DNA of 64,000 nt from Poa pratensis (taxonomy: Eukaryota; Streptophyta; Magnoliopsida; Poales; Poaceae), in NCBI GenBank assembly GCA_947311845.1, contig CAMZMU010000107.1, forward strand, positions 39,788,588 through 39,852,587, in the 5' to 3' direction. Of this stretch, positions 1-8,953 are shown one piece after another; position 1 is the stretch's first letter, and every line of letters starts with the position of its first letter. The notes under the pieces were generated by a model. That model worked only from the letters and a program-made list of their open reading frames with translations. It was not told where the DNA came from and did no database searches. Position numbers and translations under genes: made by a program.

Positions 1-862
1 GGCTGGTGCGCCACAGAAACTCAACTTTCTGTGGCACACCTGGCAAGTGCGCCACAGAAATGCTAGGTGCGCCATAGAAAGGTGAGATTCTGTGGCGCAC
101 CAAGCTTGGTGCGCCACAGAATGTTTTTTTTTCAAATCCCATCCCCCCCTCGTGGATCGCCTTTTTAGTCTTGCAGGAAGTAAAAGAAAATGATAAAAAT
201 TTCAATAAATAAAACCCTTTCACATGTAGTTAGGTATACGTGTGTAGTAGGTATAGAAATTTGGAAATATGAATTTTGACCTTTTCTGCAACAAATGAAA
301 AAGAAATCTTGTAACGGCCATAACTTTTGCATACGACGTCGAAATAACGTGTTTTATATGCCAAAAAAACTAGAGAAAAATCCGAGTTTGAATCCATCCG
401 GGCTTACCCGGTCAGCAATTCACAGATTCCTCAAAGTCTAAAAGAAAAAAAGTTATTTTAAACAGACGATTTTTCGCAGCAAAATCAAAAAAAAAGAAAA
501 AAAATCCAAAAAAGGCACAGAAATGTATAACAAAGAAGATTGTTGACTTTTCTTGACTTTTTTGGATTTTTTTGGATTTTTTTAATTTTTTAAGGTTTTT
601 TTTTGAATTTTTGGACTTTTTTGGATTTTTTGAACTTTTTTGGATTTTTTGAATTTTTTTTGGATTTTTTGGATTTTTTAATTTTTTAAAGTTTTTTGTA
701 TTTTTTGGAACTTTTGAAACTTTTGAATCTCCTTTCAAAACTTTAAATTTTTTTGAAAAATCTGAAATTTAAAAACACACATTTATAACACATACCACAC
801 ATATACATATACAAGTCTTAAGAGGGTTCATATGATATATATATATGAATAAGAACTTGAGT

Positions 863-949
863 AGCACAAGGGTAGGTGGACTGGGTAGAACTTAGAAGTT
901 AAGCGTGCTATGGTTGGAGCAATTTAAAGATGGGTGACCTAGCGGGAAG
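863..949 (+). pseudogene. 5S rRNA-derived module inside CACTA element
   Basis: These 87 bases align without gaps to the 3' three quarters of plant 5S rRNA as I remember it. The strongest blocks are AAGTTAAGCGTGCT (box A, 896-909) and GATGGGTGACCT followed by CGGGAAG (box C, 929-949). The 5' third is weakly conserved and the last 17 or so bases of 5S are missing, so it is not a functional rRNA gene. The internal RNA polymerase III promoter is largely retained. The same module sits at the same place in the CACTA element at 38044-39458. Confidence 0.8.
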
Positions 950-1030
950 GTGTAAGTTTAAAAAATTCAAAAAATATGAAAATAGTTCCAATAATTAGGA
1001 TATTTCATATTCTGATTTTTCTAAATTTTT

Positions 1031-1436
1031 TTGAAACTTTTTATTTTTTTTTGCATTTTTTGAATTTTTCGAGAATTCTGTGTTGCACTAGGCCAGGTGC
1101 GCCACAGAAATTTGGACTTTCTGTGGCGCACAAAGCCAGGTGCTCCACAGAAATTATTTTTGTGGCGAGAATTCTGTGGCGCACCCAGAAAACCTGGGGG
1201 TGCGCCACAGAATTGTCATTTGGTGCGCTTTTGAAACTTTTTATATTTTTTTTTGCATTTTTTTAATTTTTCGAGAATTCTGTGGCGCACCAGGCCAGGT
1301 GCGCCACAGAAATTTGGACTTTCTGTGGCGCACCAAGCCAGGTGCTCCACAGAAATTATTTTTGTGGCGAGAATTCTGTGGCGCACCCAGAAAACCTGGG
1401 GGTGCGCCACAGAATTGTCATTTGGTGCGCCACTGA
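1031..1436 (+). repeat. Tandem duplication of about 200 bp in CACTA subterminal region
   Basis: The block starting TTGAAACTTTTTAT at 1031 recurs at 1231, and GAGAATTCTGTG at 1071 recurs at 1273. Two copies of about 200 bp therefore stand head to tail, doubling the palindromic repeats at this end. The element at 38044-39458 has only one copy, so the duplication is specific to this copy. Confidence 0.85.
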
Positions 1437-1456
1437 TAGCTCTTTCTGTGGTAGTG

Positions 1457-1924
1457 TGCGCATGCGCCTTCGTTTTTCTTGGACCCATCAAAGTACATTG
1501 TCCAGGAGTTAGATACATCAGGAACTCCTGGCAGTTGAGCTTCGATCCACTCGGTTGTGAAGTCAGGTAAGACTTGTGCTTTGATGGCCTTCTGGTGGTC
1601 ATATGTGATTCCTAGTGGCCCTAGCTCGATGAGGCACTTTGCTACTCGCCCAGTTGCGTCGAGGTTTGTGAAAATGTCTCCAATTGCAGATTTTCTTATC
1701 ACTGTTATCGGGTGCTCCGTGAGGTAGTGGCGCAGCTTCCTGGAGGTCCTGAAAACAGCGTATGCTAGCTTTTGAAAGCGCGGGTACCGTTGTTTGGACG
1801 TGGAGAGAACTTCGCTGACATAGTAGACTGGTCTTTGCACACTTTGAGCTTTTCCCTCCTCCATGCGTTCGACTACCAAGACTGTACTTACCACTCGATT
1901 GGTGGCTGAGACGTACAGGTACAA
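1457..1924 (-). pseudogene. Gypsy pol fragment: RT connection and RNase H, truncated
   Basis: The frame contains the RT-connection segment (VQRPVYYVSEVLS, QRYPRFQKLAYAV) followed by the first RNase H strand, MYFDGSKKNEGA, with the first catalytic Asp. Only about 14 residues of RNase H remain before the CACTA end at 1456, so the other catalytic carboxylates are lost. A stop separates this frame from the upstream reverse transcriptase at about 1976. It is the tail of the pol gene of the 1457-8366 element and cannot be functional. Confidence 0.85.
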
Positions 1925-1975
1925 TGGTTCTTTTTCTCTGGGTGCTGCCAGTATTGGAGGATTTGTGAGGAGTCA

Positions 1976-2877
1976 CTTGAGATCGACGAAAGCTGATTCA
2001 GCTTCGTCTGTCCACTCGAACTTGTCTGCCTTCTTCATCAGTCGATAAAGTGGTAGTGCCTTTTCGCCTAGCTTGCTGATGAAGCGACTGAGTGCCGCCA
2101 CTCGTCCTGCTAACTGCTGCACTTCGTAAAGCTTTGTAGGCCTTTGCATGGTGAGTATGGCATGTATCTTCTCGGGATTTGCTTCTATTCCCGTGCTGAC
2201 ACCAAGTACACCAAGAGTTCTCCGGCTGGAACACCGAACGTGCATTTATCTGGGTTGCGCTTGATGTTGTAACTTTTGAGATTGTCGAAGGTTTCCTGTA
2301 GATCTGCCAGTAATGTGCTTTCTTCCTTGGACTTGGTAAATATGTCATCTACGTATACTTCGACATTATGACCAATTTGCTTCTTTAGACAGTTTTGCAT
2401 CATACGCTGGTACGTAGCACCTGCGTTCTTGAGCCCGAAGGGCATTGTGGTGTAACAGTATACTCCGAGTGGAGTTGTGAATGTTGTTTTTTCTTCGTCT
2501 TCGACTTTCATCCGTATCTGGTGGTACCCCGAGTACGCGTCCAGAAAGGATAGACGCGCACACCCTGCGGTGGAGTCGATGATCTGATCGATTCGCGGAA
2601 GTGGAAAGTGATCCTTGGGGCAACACTTGTTAAGCCCCGTAAAGTCTATGCACATCCGAAGAGCTGCTGTTTTCTTCTTCTCGATGAGCACTGGTTTGGC
2701 CACCCAATCTGACTTCTTGATTTCTTGAATGAAGTTTGCTTTGAGTAACCTGTCGACTTCCTTCTCTATGGCTTCTCTTTTAGGACCGGCGACACGACGT
2801 GTTGCTTGCTTAATTGGCCTTGCGCCTGGAGTAAGTTGAAGAGAGTGCTCGGCGAATTTCCTGGGAATACCTGGCAT
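1976..2877 (-). pseudogene. Gypsy reverse transcriptase
   Basis: Reverse transcriptase of a Ty3/gypsy element. Seen in order: the N-terminal LLKANFIQEI and WVAKPVLIEKK segments, RMCIDFTGLNKCCPKDHFPLP, the FLDAYSGYHQI motif with the first catalytic Asp, TTMPFGLKNAGATYQR, and VEVYVDDI with the two catalytic Asp residues. The frame is lost near 2185-2245 and the thumb segment (PEKIHAILTMQRPTKLYEVQQLAGRVAALSRF in outline) continues in another frame down to about 1976. All RT active-site motifs are present, but the frameshift and downstream truncation make the protein defective. Confidence 0.92.
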
Positions 2878-2940
2878 GTCGGCTGGACACCATGCAAATA
2901 TATCCCAGTTCTCACAGAGAAATTCGACGAGCGTGCTTTC

Positions 2941-3525
2941 CTATGCGGGAGGCAGGCTTGTGGACACCCTGACTGTCTTGGATGGATCAGTCGGGTGGAC
3001 TTGGTGCTTCCTTATGTCATCCGTGGCGCTGAACGCCCTATCGACTGCTTGCTTCTTGTGCTCAGGCATGAGTGTATGGTCATTGGTGAGTGAAAGATCT
3101 GCAAAAGTTTGCTTCATACCGAACATCTCCGAGATCTTGCTGAAATCTCGGTCGCAAGCATCTGACCTTTGGAAGTTTCCATTAACTGTGATGACTCCCT
3201 TGGGTCCTGGCATCTTCAACTTCAGGAATGCGTAATGTGGCACTGCCATGAACCGAGCAAAGGGTGGGCGTCCAAATATGGCGTGGTACTGTGACTTCCA
3301 GTCGACGACCTCGAACTCAATCGATTCTGTTCTGAAGTGGCTTGCATCACCAAACGTAATGTCGAGTTGTATTGTGCCTTCTGGGTTAACAGCTTTACCT
3401 GGAACAATACCATGAAAAGTGTTTGTGGATTTAGGTAGATTTTCGACTGACCTATTCATTTTCCGGAGTGTGTCGGAGTAGATGATGTTTATGCCGCTGG
3501 CTCCGTCCATGAAGACCTTGGTCAT
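2941..3525 (-). pseudogene. Gypsy retropepsin-type protease region
   Basis: The start of the frame carries FMDGASGINIIY, a plant gypsy variant of the D-[ST]-G aspartic protease motif, followed by the conserved segment YHAIFGRPPFARFMAVPHYA. The apparent Met start at 3525 overlaps the gag stop by ATGA. The same frame continues upstream of that Met with sensible protease-proximal sequence (LVLDAQIGGYAM), so the real arrangement was a gag-pol fusion. A single-base shift near 3575-3600 now breaks it. A stop near 2941 separates it from RT. Confidence 0.85.
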
Positions 3526-4823
3526 GGCATACCCACCGATCTGGGCGTCGAGTACCAGGGCTGCATGGCTCCTTTCAGGAATTCTAGCATGGCTGGCGGC
3601 GCCATGACAGTCATGTTGACATGTCGAGTGTGTAGCTTTTGCTGCCTGTTGGAAGGACGTCCTTTTTGGATCATGTACATTTGTCCTTGAGGCTTCGGGT
3701 ACTGATCCTCTGCTGCCTGCGGCACGTGATGTATAGCTCCTGCGACTTGGCTCCCTGCACTGTGCTGCGGTGGAGGTAAGAGTGCCGGGACTGGCTGTGC
3801 CGGTGGTGCTGCAGCAGGGACTGGCTGAGCAGTCGCGGGTGCGACCCTTCTGATCTTCATCATGTAATCCATCGCCATTTGATCGAACTCCCTACAATTT
3901 CTCATGGTGTGATTTGAGATTAACCTTCCATCATCACCTTTGAACAGGTGAAATCTGCAGTAGTCGTCCATCTTCTCCTCGAATGTCCTTTCTGGCCTTG
4001 TGTCCGTGCGCCTGCGCCACTCTTGCTTTCGGTAGTTGCCACTGTGCTGGTCACGGTCTCGATTTTCACGGTGATCGTCCGTTCGACTGTCACGACGGTC
4101 ATCACTGCGACCATCGCGACGATTTTCGTTTCGACTGTCGCGGCGGTCTTCGGGTCGCCTGTCGTCTCTGACGTGATTGTCTTGTGGCTGAGAGAAACCA
4201 GCTGCCATGAATTTTACTCGATCATCGTCGGAGTAACGGTTTTTGCGTTTGCGCCTCCGATCGTCTCTATGGCTGTCGCGGTGGTCTCGACTGTCCCGAT
4301 GATCTTCGCGGCCCTGCGGGGAGACTGGGCGTTTAGCCCTTATGGAATCTTCTCCGTCTACCCACTCGGTTGCTATTTTCATGAGCTTGGCCATGGATTT
4401 TGGCTTTTGGCGACCGAGTGCTTCTCTGAAATCCTCTCTGAAGACTCCCATGGTGAAGACATCCATAGCTCTGTCTTCGGAGATTGTGCCTACTGAATTA
4501 CGGATGGTTGTCCATCTTCTGATGTATGCTCGGAGTGTCTCGTCGGACCTCTGTGTGCAAGCCTGTAGTGTCTCGTCACACAGAGGATCGAAGTATTTGA
4601 TGAAGTCCTCCCGGAAGTGATCCCAAGAGTCGTATGATCCTTCAGGTAGTGCTTTGAGCCAGTCGCGTGCTGTGCCGTCAAGCATCAGTTGTATGTATTG
4701 TAGCGCTGTTGTGGTTGTGCCGCGTTGGCATACGACTGCCAGCTTATAGTCCTCCAGCCAGCCGGACGGCTCTTGCCTGCAGTTGAATTTTGGGGTTGTT
4801 GGCAACCCGAACTTCTTGGGCAT
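3522..4823 (-). pseudogene. Gypsy Gag, capsid and basic region
   Basis: Structural protein of the retrotransposon particle. The Retrotrans_gag capsid core is visible: LMLDGTARDWLKALPEGSYD, then WDHFREDFIKYF. It is followed by a long Arg/Asp-rich stretch around residues 170-290 (many DRRD and DHRD repeats) and a degenerate zinc-binding motif (CRFH...H...NC). The Met at 4823 is probably not the native start, because related sequence continues upstream in shifted frames to about 5000, where an inserted LTR begins. The 3' end is frameshifted before the protease. The reverse strand has a long hydrophobic open frame that is a shadow. Confidence 0.88.
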
Positions 4824-5024
4824 CCTGGCTTCGCGGATGCGTCGAGTGAAGCATCGTGCTCCGCATGGCCCTTGATGGCCCTTGAAGAGGTTGATCTACA
4901 GTGCCAGAAAACAAGCTTGATGCCCAATGGACAGTCTTGATCTCCGGTGCGTAGTTTACCTGCGTCAAAAGTAAATGGGTTAGGTTGAGACTCCAAGTGC
5001 AGAGTGTGTAGTAAGTGGAAGACG

Positions 5025-6671
5025 TGTTTTCCCCACGAGGGTGACTCGAGGGTTTAATATCGAACTCTCGGGGAATCAGTAGTGAAAGATTTATCTTCCT
5101 ATCCTTCTTTTGGTCACCTACAAAACAAGGTTAATTGTTTTGATCCTCAACCTCACCTGTGGTTGTCAAGCACAAGGTGTATGAATGATATCAAGATAAT
5201 TATGTAATGCAAACAAGAAATAATTATGCAATGGTGAAGGATGAATGTGCAAGGATGATGATAACAATGATAAATGATATTTTTGGGTTTTTTATGATGA
5301 ATGCAAGATGGAAAAGTGTTTTTGTATATTCGGATTTAATAATGGCAGAAAATGTAAAAGTGGTTGGAAAGGTGTTTCTTATGATTAAAAATGGATCGGG
5401 GTTCATGGTTTCACAAATGCACTCTCTCTTTTAATAGTGTGGCAGACAATGGACACATAGAGTTGACATATGAGATTGCAACACAAAGTTTGATATCAAG
5501 TTACTAATTATATGGGCATCACGTCATAACATAGAGATCTTTTGGTTATTAATCTCACTTAGACTCCACCAAGAAGCGAACTAAATCATAACACCTTAGC
5601 AATTAAGATAAATCAGAGTATAGCTTTAAGTATCATGACATGAAGTGAAAATAAGAACATGCTAGATCTAGTCACAGGAAGAAGCTTAGTCACCATCAAC
5701 CCTTGTAGCATGGTATTTTTGTTTATCCCTAGTGAGGCAACAAAGTAAGGTAAACACCCAAGTGGATCGTGATATTTCAGTTGTCAACTTACCACACTCA
5801 CCACCCCCCGTTACTCCAACTAATGCACACATCACCCCACACACGCCCTCATAAACATGCTTGATCATAACAAGTAGATAAGAACAGGGTACATAATATG
5901 CATCTATACTCATAACTGAAGCAAACATTGCAATCTCAACATATATTAACTCACAAAAAGATCCACCACATAGGAATTACATATATGACCGTAATCATGT
6001 TCAGCAGCTCATACGGTACTAATTAGTGAAGCTCAAAGAGAGGAGAGATACATAAGTTACTTTCACAAACCCATAGTCCAGAGGTGGACTACTCCCTCTT
6101 CATGGTGGAGATGGTGGAGATGTCGATGGAGAAGATGGAGACCACACCGGCAGCGCCCCGCCGGAGTTTTCCCCCTCCAGTCTGCAGCTCCAGATCTTCG
6201 TTTTCGTGTTTCTGTGATATGGCGGCGCTTGTTTTCGAGAACGTCGTGGGACTTCTTTTATAGCCGTTTTTAGGTCAAAATGAAGGCGGTGGAGAAAAGA
6301 TCGACGGCTGCGGGGCCTCAAGGGCCAAGTTGGTGGGCCCCACGCGGCCAGGTACAGTGGCCGCGTGGGCCACCCGCTTTTGGCCCTCTGGCCTCCGTTT
6401 GCTTGATTCCTTCGCTCCTACGTCTTCCTCCTTCCAAAATAATGACGCCTGTATTTTTCTAGAATTTTATGACGTCGTTTAGGTCCTTGAAACATAAAAG
6501 GAAAGAAATAGGGTTTTCTGCCTGCGCAGGGTTAATTCCATAAAAATAGTAAACAATTATTTTATTTCCTAATATCATTAAATAACAGTAGTATAACCCT
6601 TATATGATGCAAATATGATTGGAATATGAGTGATATAGTGCAAAGTTCATGTATGCATTTTACATGCATCA
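5025..6671 (-). mobile_element. LTR of an Athila-like element inserted in gypsy gag
   Basis: From about 5960 to 6671 the sequence closely matches the LTRs at 44030-45394 and 50485-51861, ending at CATCA (TGATG on the minus strand). From 5025 to about 5950 it differs from them. I read it as an LTR of a related but distinct subfamily, on the minus strand, standing alone. On its right, GACGCAAATCGCGATACAGG is gag sequence. The left boundary and a 5-bp target duplication could not be fixed: GCCCT on the right has no partner near 5000-5025. It may be a solo LTR with later loss of one edge. Confidence 0.7.
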
Positions 6672-6689
6672 GCCCTGTATCGCGATTTG

Positions 6690-8150
6690 CGTCTGAGTCG
6701 CTGCTATCGGATCTTCTGGATCTGCTCCTTGATCGGCGGCGACTCGAGTCTCTCCGTGCACTGCTCCTGTGCGGACTGCGACTGCGATGATGTCGTGATG
6801 TATGCCGTGAGCGGCTCCTGCTGCGCTCCCTGCTTTTTCCTACCTGAAGTCCTTTTGCTGCGAGTGCCAGCGCCTTTATCTCCTGAAGATGTGCTTCTGC
6901 GGCCGGGTCGCCTGCTGGGCGTGCTGTTGCCTTCAGGTAGGCTCCAATCGACAGTAAAGCTCCTTCGGTTGTTTTGGGCACTAGCACACCTTCTTCATCC
7001 AACGTCATGAACGAGTGTTCTAAGTTGCGAGTGATTCCTGATCTTTCTCCTCCTGGAAGGTGTGCGAATCTCGATCTGCGCCTGGGGTCTGTCCCTCCTG
7101 TGGATCTGAGGGATAGCTGCTTCCTTCGCACACTCGAGATGCTAGCCTGTTTTCTGCATTCTTCGAGTGTTGCCCTGTACTGCTTTAGGCGCATCGTCTG
7201 TTGCCAGTTGAAGAAGTTGTATGCCATCATCTCTTCTGGGGTTGCATCCGCTGGCATCATTATGCACTTTTGATTACTTTGTCCACCTTTGCTGCCATCT
7301 CGGCTGTGATAGTTAGCGTTGATACGCCATCAGGTAGCGTTACTTTGCACGGGAATTCTGTAGGCCTGCGACTGGCCGCTGCTGAGGTTTCTGCGCTGAA
7401 CGCGACGTAGACCTGCCGGGGTATGACCGAAGGGCACGTGTATGTGTTATCAATGCCAGTCATGGACTCGAACTTATCGTCCAAGCTCATGTCAGAGTTG
7501 TTGATTTTGCTGATCTGGGCGTCGGTGTTGACGTGTGCTTCGAGTGTCTGCTCAAGATTGTCTTCGTTGTTGGAGAAGAACTCATGATCTGCTTGGATCT
7601 CTAGTCCGCCGAAATGGGCGAGGCAGATGCCGTCGTTTGCGTCTTCAGATTGCATGTAGTCGAGAACCATGTCGAGCGATTCGGCGTCTTCGACTATGCC
7701 AACTTGATAGGTGGACTGTACCTCATCGTCTCGGATCTCCTACGCCATGAGCTCGTTGAACTCTCGTGTTGACATGGATGAGGCTGGTGATCCTAGCGGT
7801 GAGATCGAGTCGATCTGTGACGAGGCGGCTTCCATAACTGCTGGCGATGCAATCGTAGTCGATGGAGCGTCGGGTGACTCAGTCGCGATCGGATCGGTCA
7901 AATCCTGCACACCAAACTTATCGACGAAAAAATTGTGCTTTCCAACAATTAGATCCAAACCTGAGTCGAGGCTGGCAAAGGCCTCTTGAGCTTCTGGCGA
8001 GTACGGTTTGATCCGCTTTGGTGATGCGATCTTTGAAACTTGCGAGTGATCGCCTGATGATCCGACGTTAGTCGAGCTTGCCGGCGAGTTGCCATTTGCA
8101 GATGTGGCCGGCGAGTTGCCGTTTGAAGATGAAGCCGGCGAAACCGTGAA
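6690..8150 (-). pseudogene. Gypsy Gag N-terminal region with SR-rich segment
   Basis: Three successive minus-strand frames (8150-7740, 7670-7260 and 7260-6690) together form the amino-terminal part of the same Gag whose capsid lies at 3522-4823. The first is Ser/Asn/Pro-rich and low complexity. The second is acidic. The third carries a striking Arg-Ser dipeptide region (SRERSRSRSRHTSRHHRSRS and similar) before the break caused by the inserted LTR at 6671. Frames change at about 7740 and 7260, so the coding is decayed. The reading frame also extends upstream through the primer-binding site, so the true start is uncertain. Confidence 0.65.
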
Positions 8151-8164
8151 TCCAACACCACCTG

Positions 8165-8182
8165 TTCCCACAGACGGCGCCA
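8165..8182 (-). promoter_or_regulatory. Primer-binding site of gypsy element
   Basis: On the minus strand TGGCGCCGTCTGTGGGAA follows two bases after the LTR end (TGACGA on the plus strand at 8185). This is the form and position of a plant gypsy minus-strand primer site. The priming tRNA was not assigned. Confidence 0.8.
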
Positions 8183-8184
8183 AT

Positions 8185-8366
8185 TGACGAGGTGTGTCCT
8201 CGGCAATACCCATGGTAAGGTACCTAGGGCTAGAGTTATGAGGTAGAGAACGTGTAGTGTTAGTAGAATCGTCGGCTGACAAGCGGGATTTACCCAGGTT
8301 CAGGGCCCTCGACTGAGACACTAACTTATTTTCTCTAATTTGTGTTTTGAAGCTCCCTTTTACCGA
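8185..8366 (-). repeat. 3' portion of the 5' LTR of the Tat-like element
   Basis: Starts with TGACGA beside the primer-binding site and contains ACCCAGGTTCAGGGCCCTC, a segment also found in the LTRs of the Tat element at 20641. It runs up to the LINE target duplication at 8367. The rest of the LTR is missing, or lies unrecognised to the right of the LINE at 29139. Confidence 0.65.
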
Positions 8367-8381
8367 AATGGCTATTAAATG
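8367..8381. repeat. LINE target-site duplication, left copy
   Basis: AATGGCTATTAAATG; the partner AATGGCTATGAAATG is at 29124-29138 (14 of 15 bases equal). It lies directly before the poly-T (LINE poly-A on the minus strand). Confidence 0.88.
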
Positions 8382-8901
8382 TTTTTTCGAGAATAGCGGG
8401 GGGGGGGGGGGGGGGGGAGAGAGCTATCCCCACCGATTTTATTACTAGACGAACCAAAGAACAGCAGTTACACGTTACAAAGTCGTGACAGCAGTGGGTG
8501 GGGGAAAAGAGTACATCAACAGTGGAGAATGAAGCCACGTAGGGCCTCTACACGGGGGAGGAGAGAGTCACTCATACGGTGCACCCATAAGGTAATGCCG
8601 TCAGTCGCTCTCCTAAGAACATCCGTAGCTGATGCTGTTTTGGCGTTGAAGACCTGATCATTCCGGGCCTCCTAGAGCTGCCACAAGATAGCCGCCGAGC
8701 ACAACTCCCAGTCAGCATCTTGCCCCCCTATCAGAGGAGAGATGTCCCAAATCGAACGGCAGGAGGTGGTGGTGCACCCCAGCCGAATCCACACCTCGGT
8801 AGGCATGGAACACTCGAACAGAAGATGTCGCGTAGTCTCCGATGCGCCACAGGAGACACAGTGAGGGGAGGGAGCACAACCTGTGAAGTGAAGGTTGCTA
8901 C
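8382..8901 (-). pseudogene. LINE 3' piece with zf-RVT zinc finger
   Basis: Minus-strand translation gives RSNLHFTGCAPSPHCVSCGA, then SETTRHLLFEC and VWIRLGC: the CxxC...HxxxxC finger (zf-RVT) that closes plant L1 ORF2. A Trp-rich tail (WQLWEARNDQVF) and a 3' UTR follow. The piece continues directly from the LINE sequence ending at 19551. Confidence 0.88.
8398..8417. repeat. Poly-G run of about 20 bases in LINE 3' UTR
   Basis: An uninterrupted G tract directly after GAGAATAGC, preceding GAGAGAGC. It lies close to the poly-A end of the LINE. Such a tract is a likely place for copy-number errors in sequencing. Confidence 0.9.
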
Positions 8902-8953
8902 GGGTGTGATACGTGCATTTTATATCATCATTTATACAACTTTTATTATCATA

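Larger units (their letters stand above)
1..1456 (+). mobile_element. Non-autonomous CACTA element, 5' end outside window
   Basis: DNA transposon of the CACTA (En/Spm) type without transposase coding. The first 120 bases and 1075-1436 are packed with palindromic subterminal units built on GTGGCGCACC...GGTGCGCCAC, the layout that CACTA transposases bind. The right end reads GTAGTG at 1451-1456, the complement of CACTAC. The middle is AT-rich low-complexity sequence, including a lysine/phenylalanine-type open frame at 412-738 that I regard as noise. The body matches the complete element at 38044-39458, so orientation is taken from that copy. It abuts the RNase H region of the gypsy element at 1457, so it inserted there or marks a later rearrangement. 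The left terminus and target duplication lie outside the window. Confidence 0.85.
1457..8366 (-). mobile_element. Decayed Tat-like Ty3/gypsy retrotransposon
   Basis: Read on the minus strand the order is LTR end (8366-8185), primer-binding site (8182-8165), gag (about 8150-3590), protease, reverse transcriptase and the start of RNase H, stopping at 1457 against the CACTA element. This is the order of the gypsy superfamily (PR-RT-RH before integrase). Integrase and the 3' LTR are not in the window. Several frameshifts and stops break the polyprotein, and another LTR (about 5025-6671) interrupts gag. The LINE at 8382 inserted in or beside its 5' LTR. The arginine/serine-rich Gag and the primer site suggest the Tat lineage; I do not assign a named family. 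Confidence 0.85.

Noticed and set aside
412..738. Lysine-rich minus-strand open frame
   Set aside because: Low-complexity poly-T/TTTTTGG sequence in a CACTA spacer, with no conserved protein features.
863..949. Functional 5S rRNA gene
   Set aside because: The 5' part is heavily diverged and the last bases of 5S are absent, so it cannot make a proper 5S rRNA.
3948..4496. 182-residue plus-strand open frame
   Set aside because: It is the reverse complement of the Arg/Asp-rich Gag coding region; the hydrophobic composition is a by-product.
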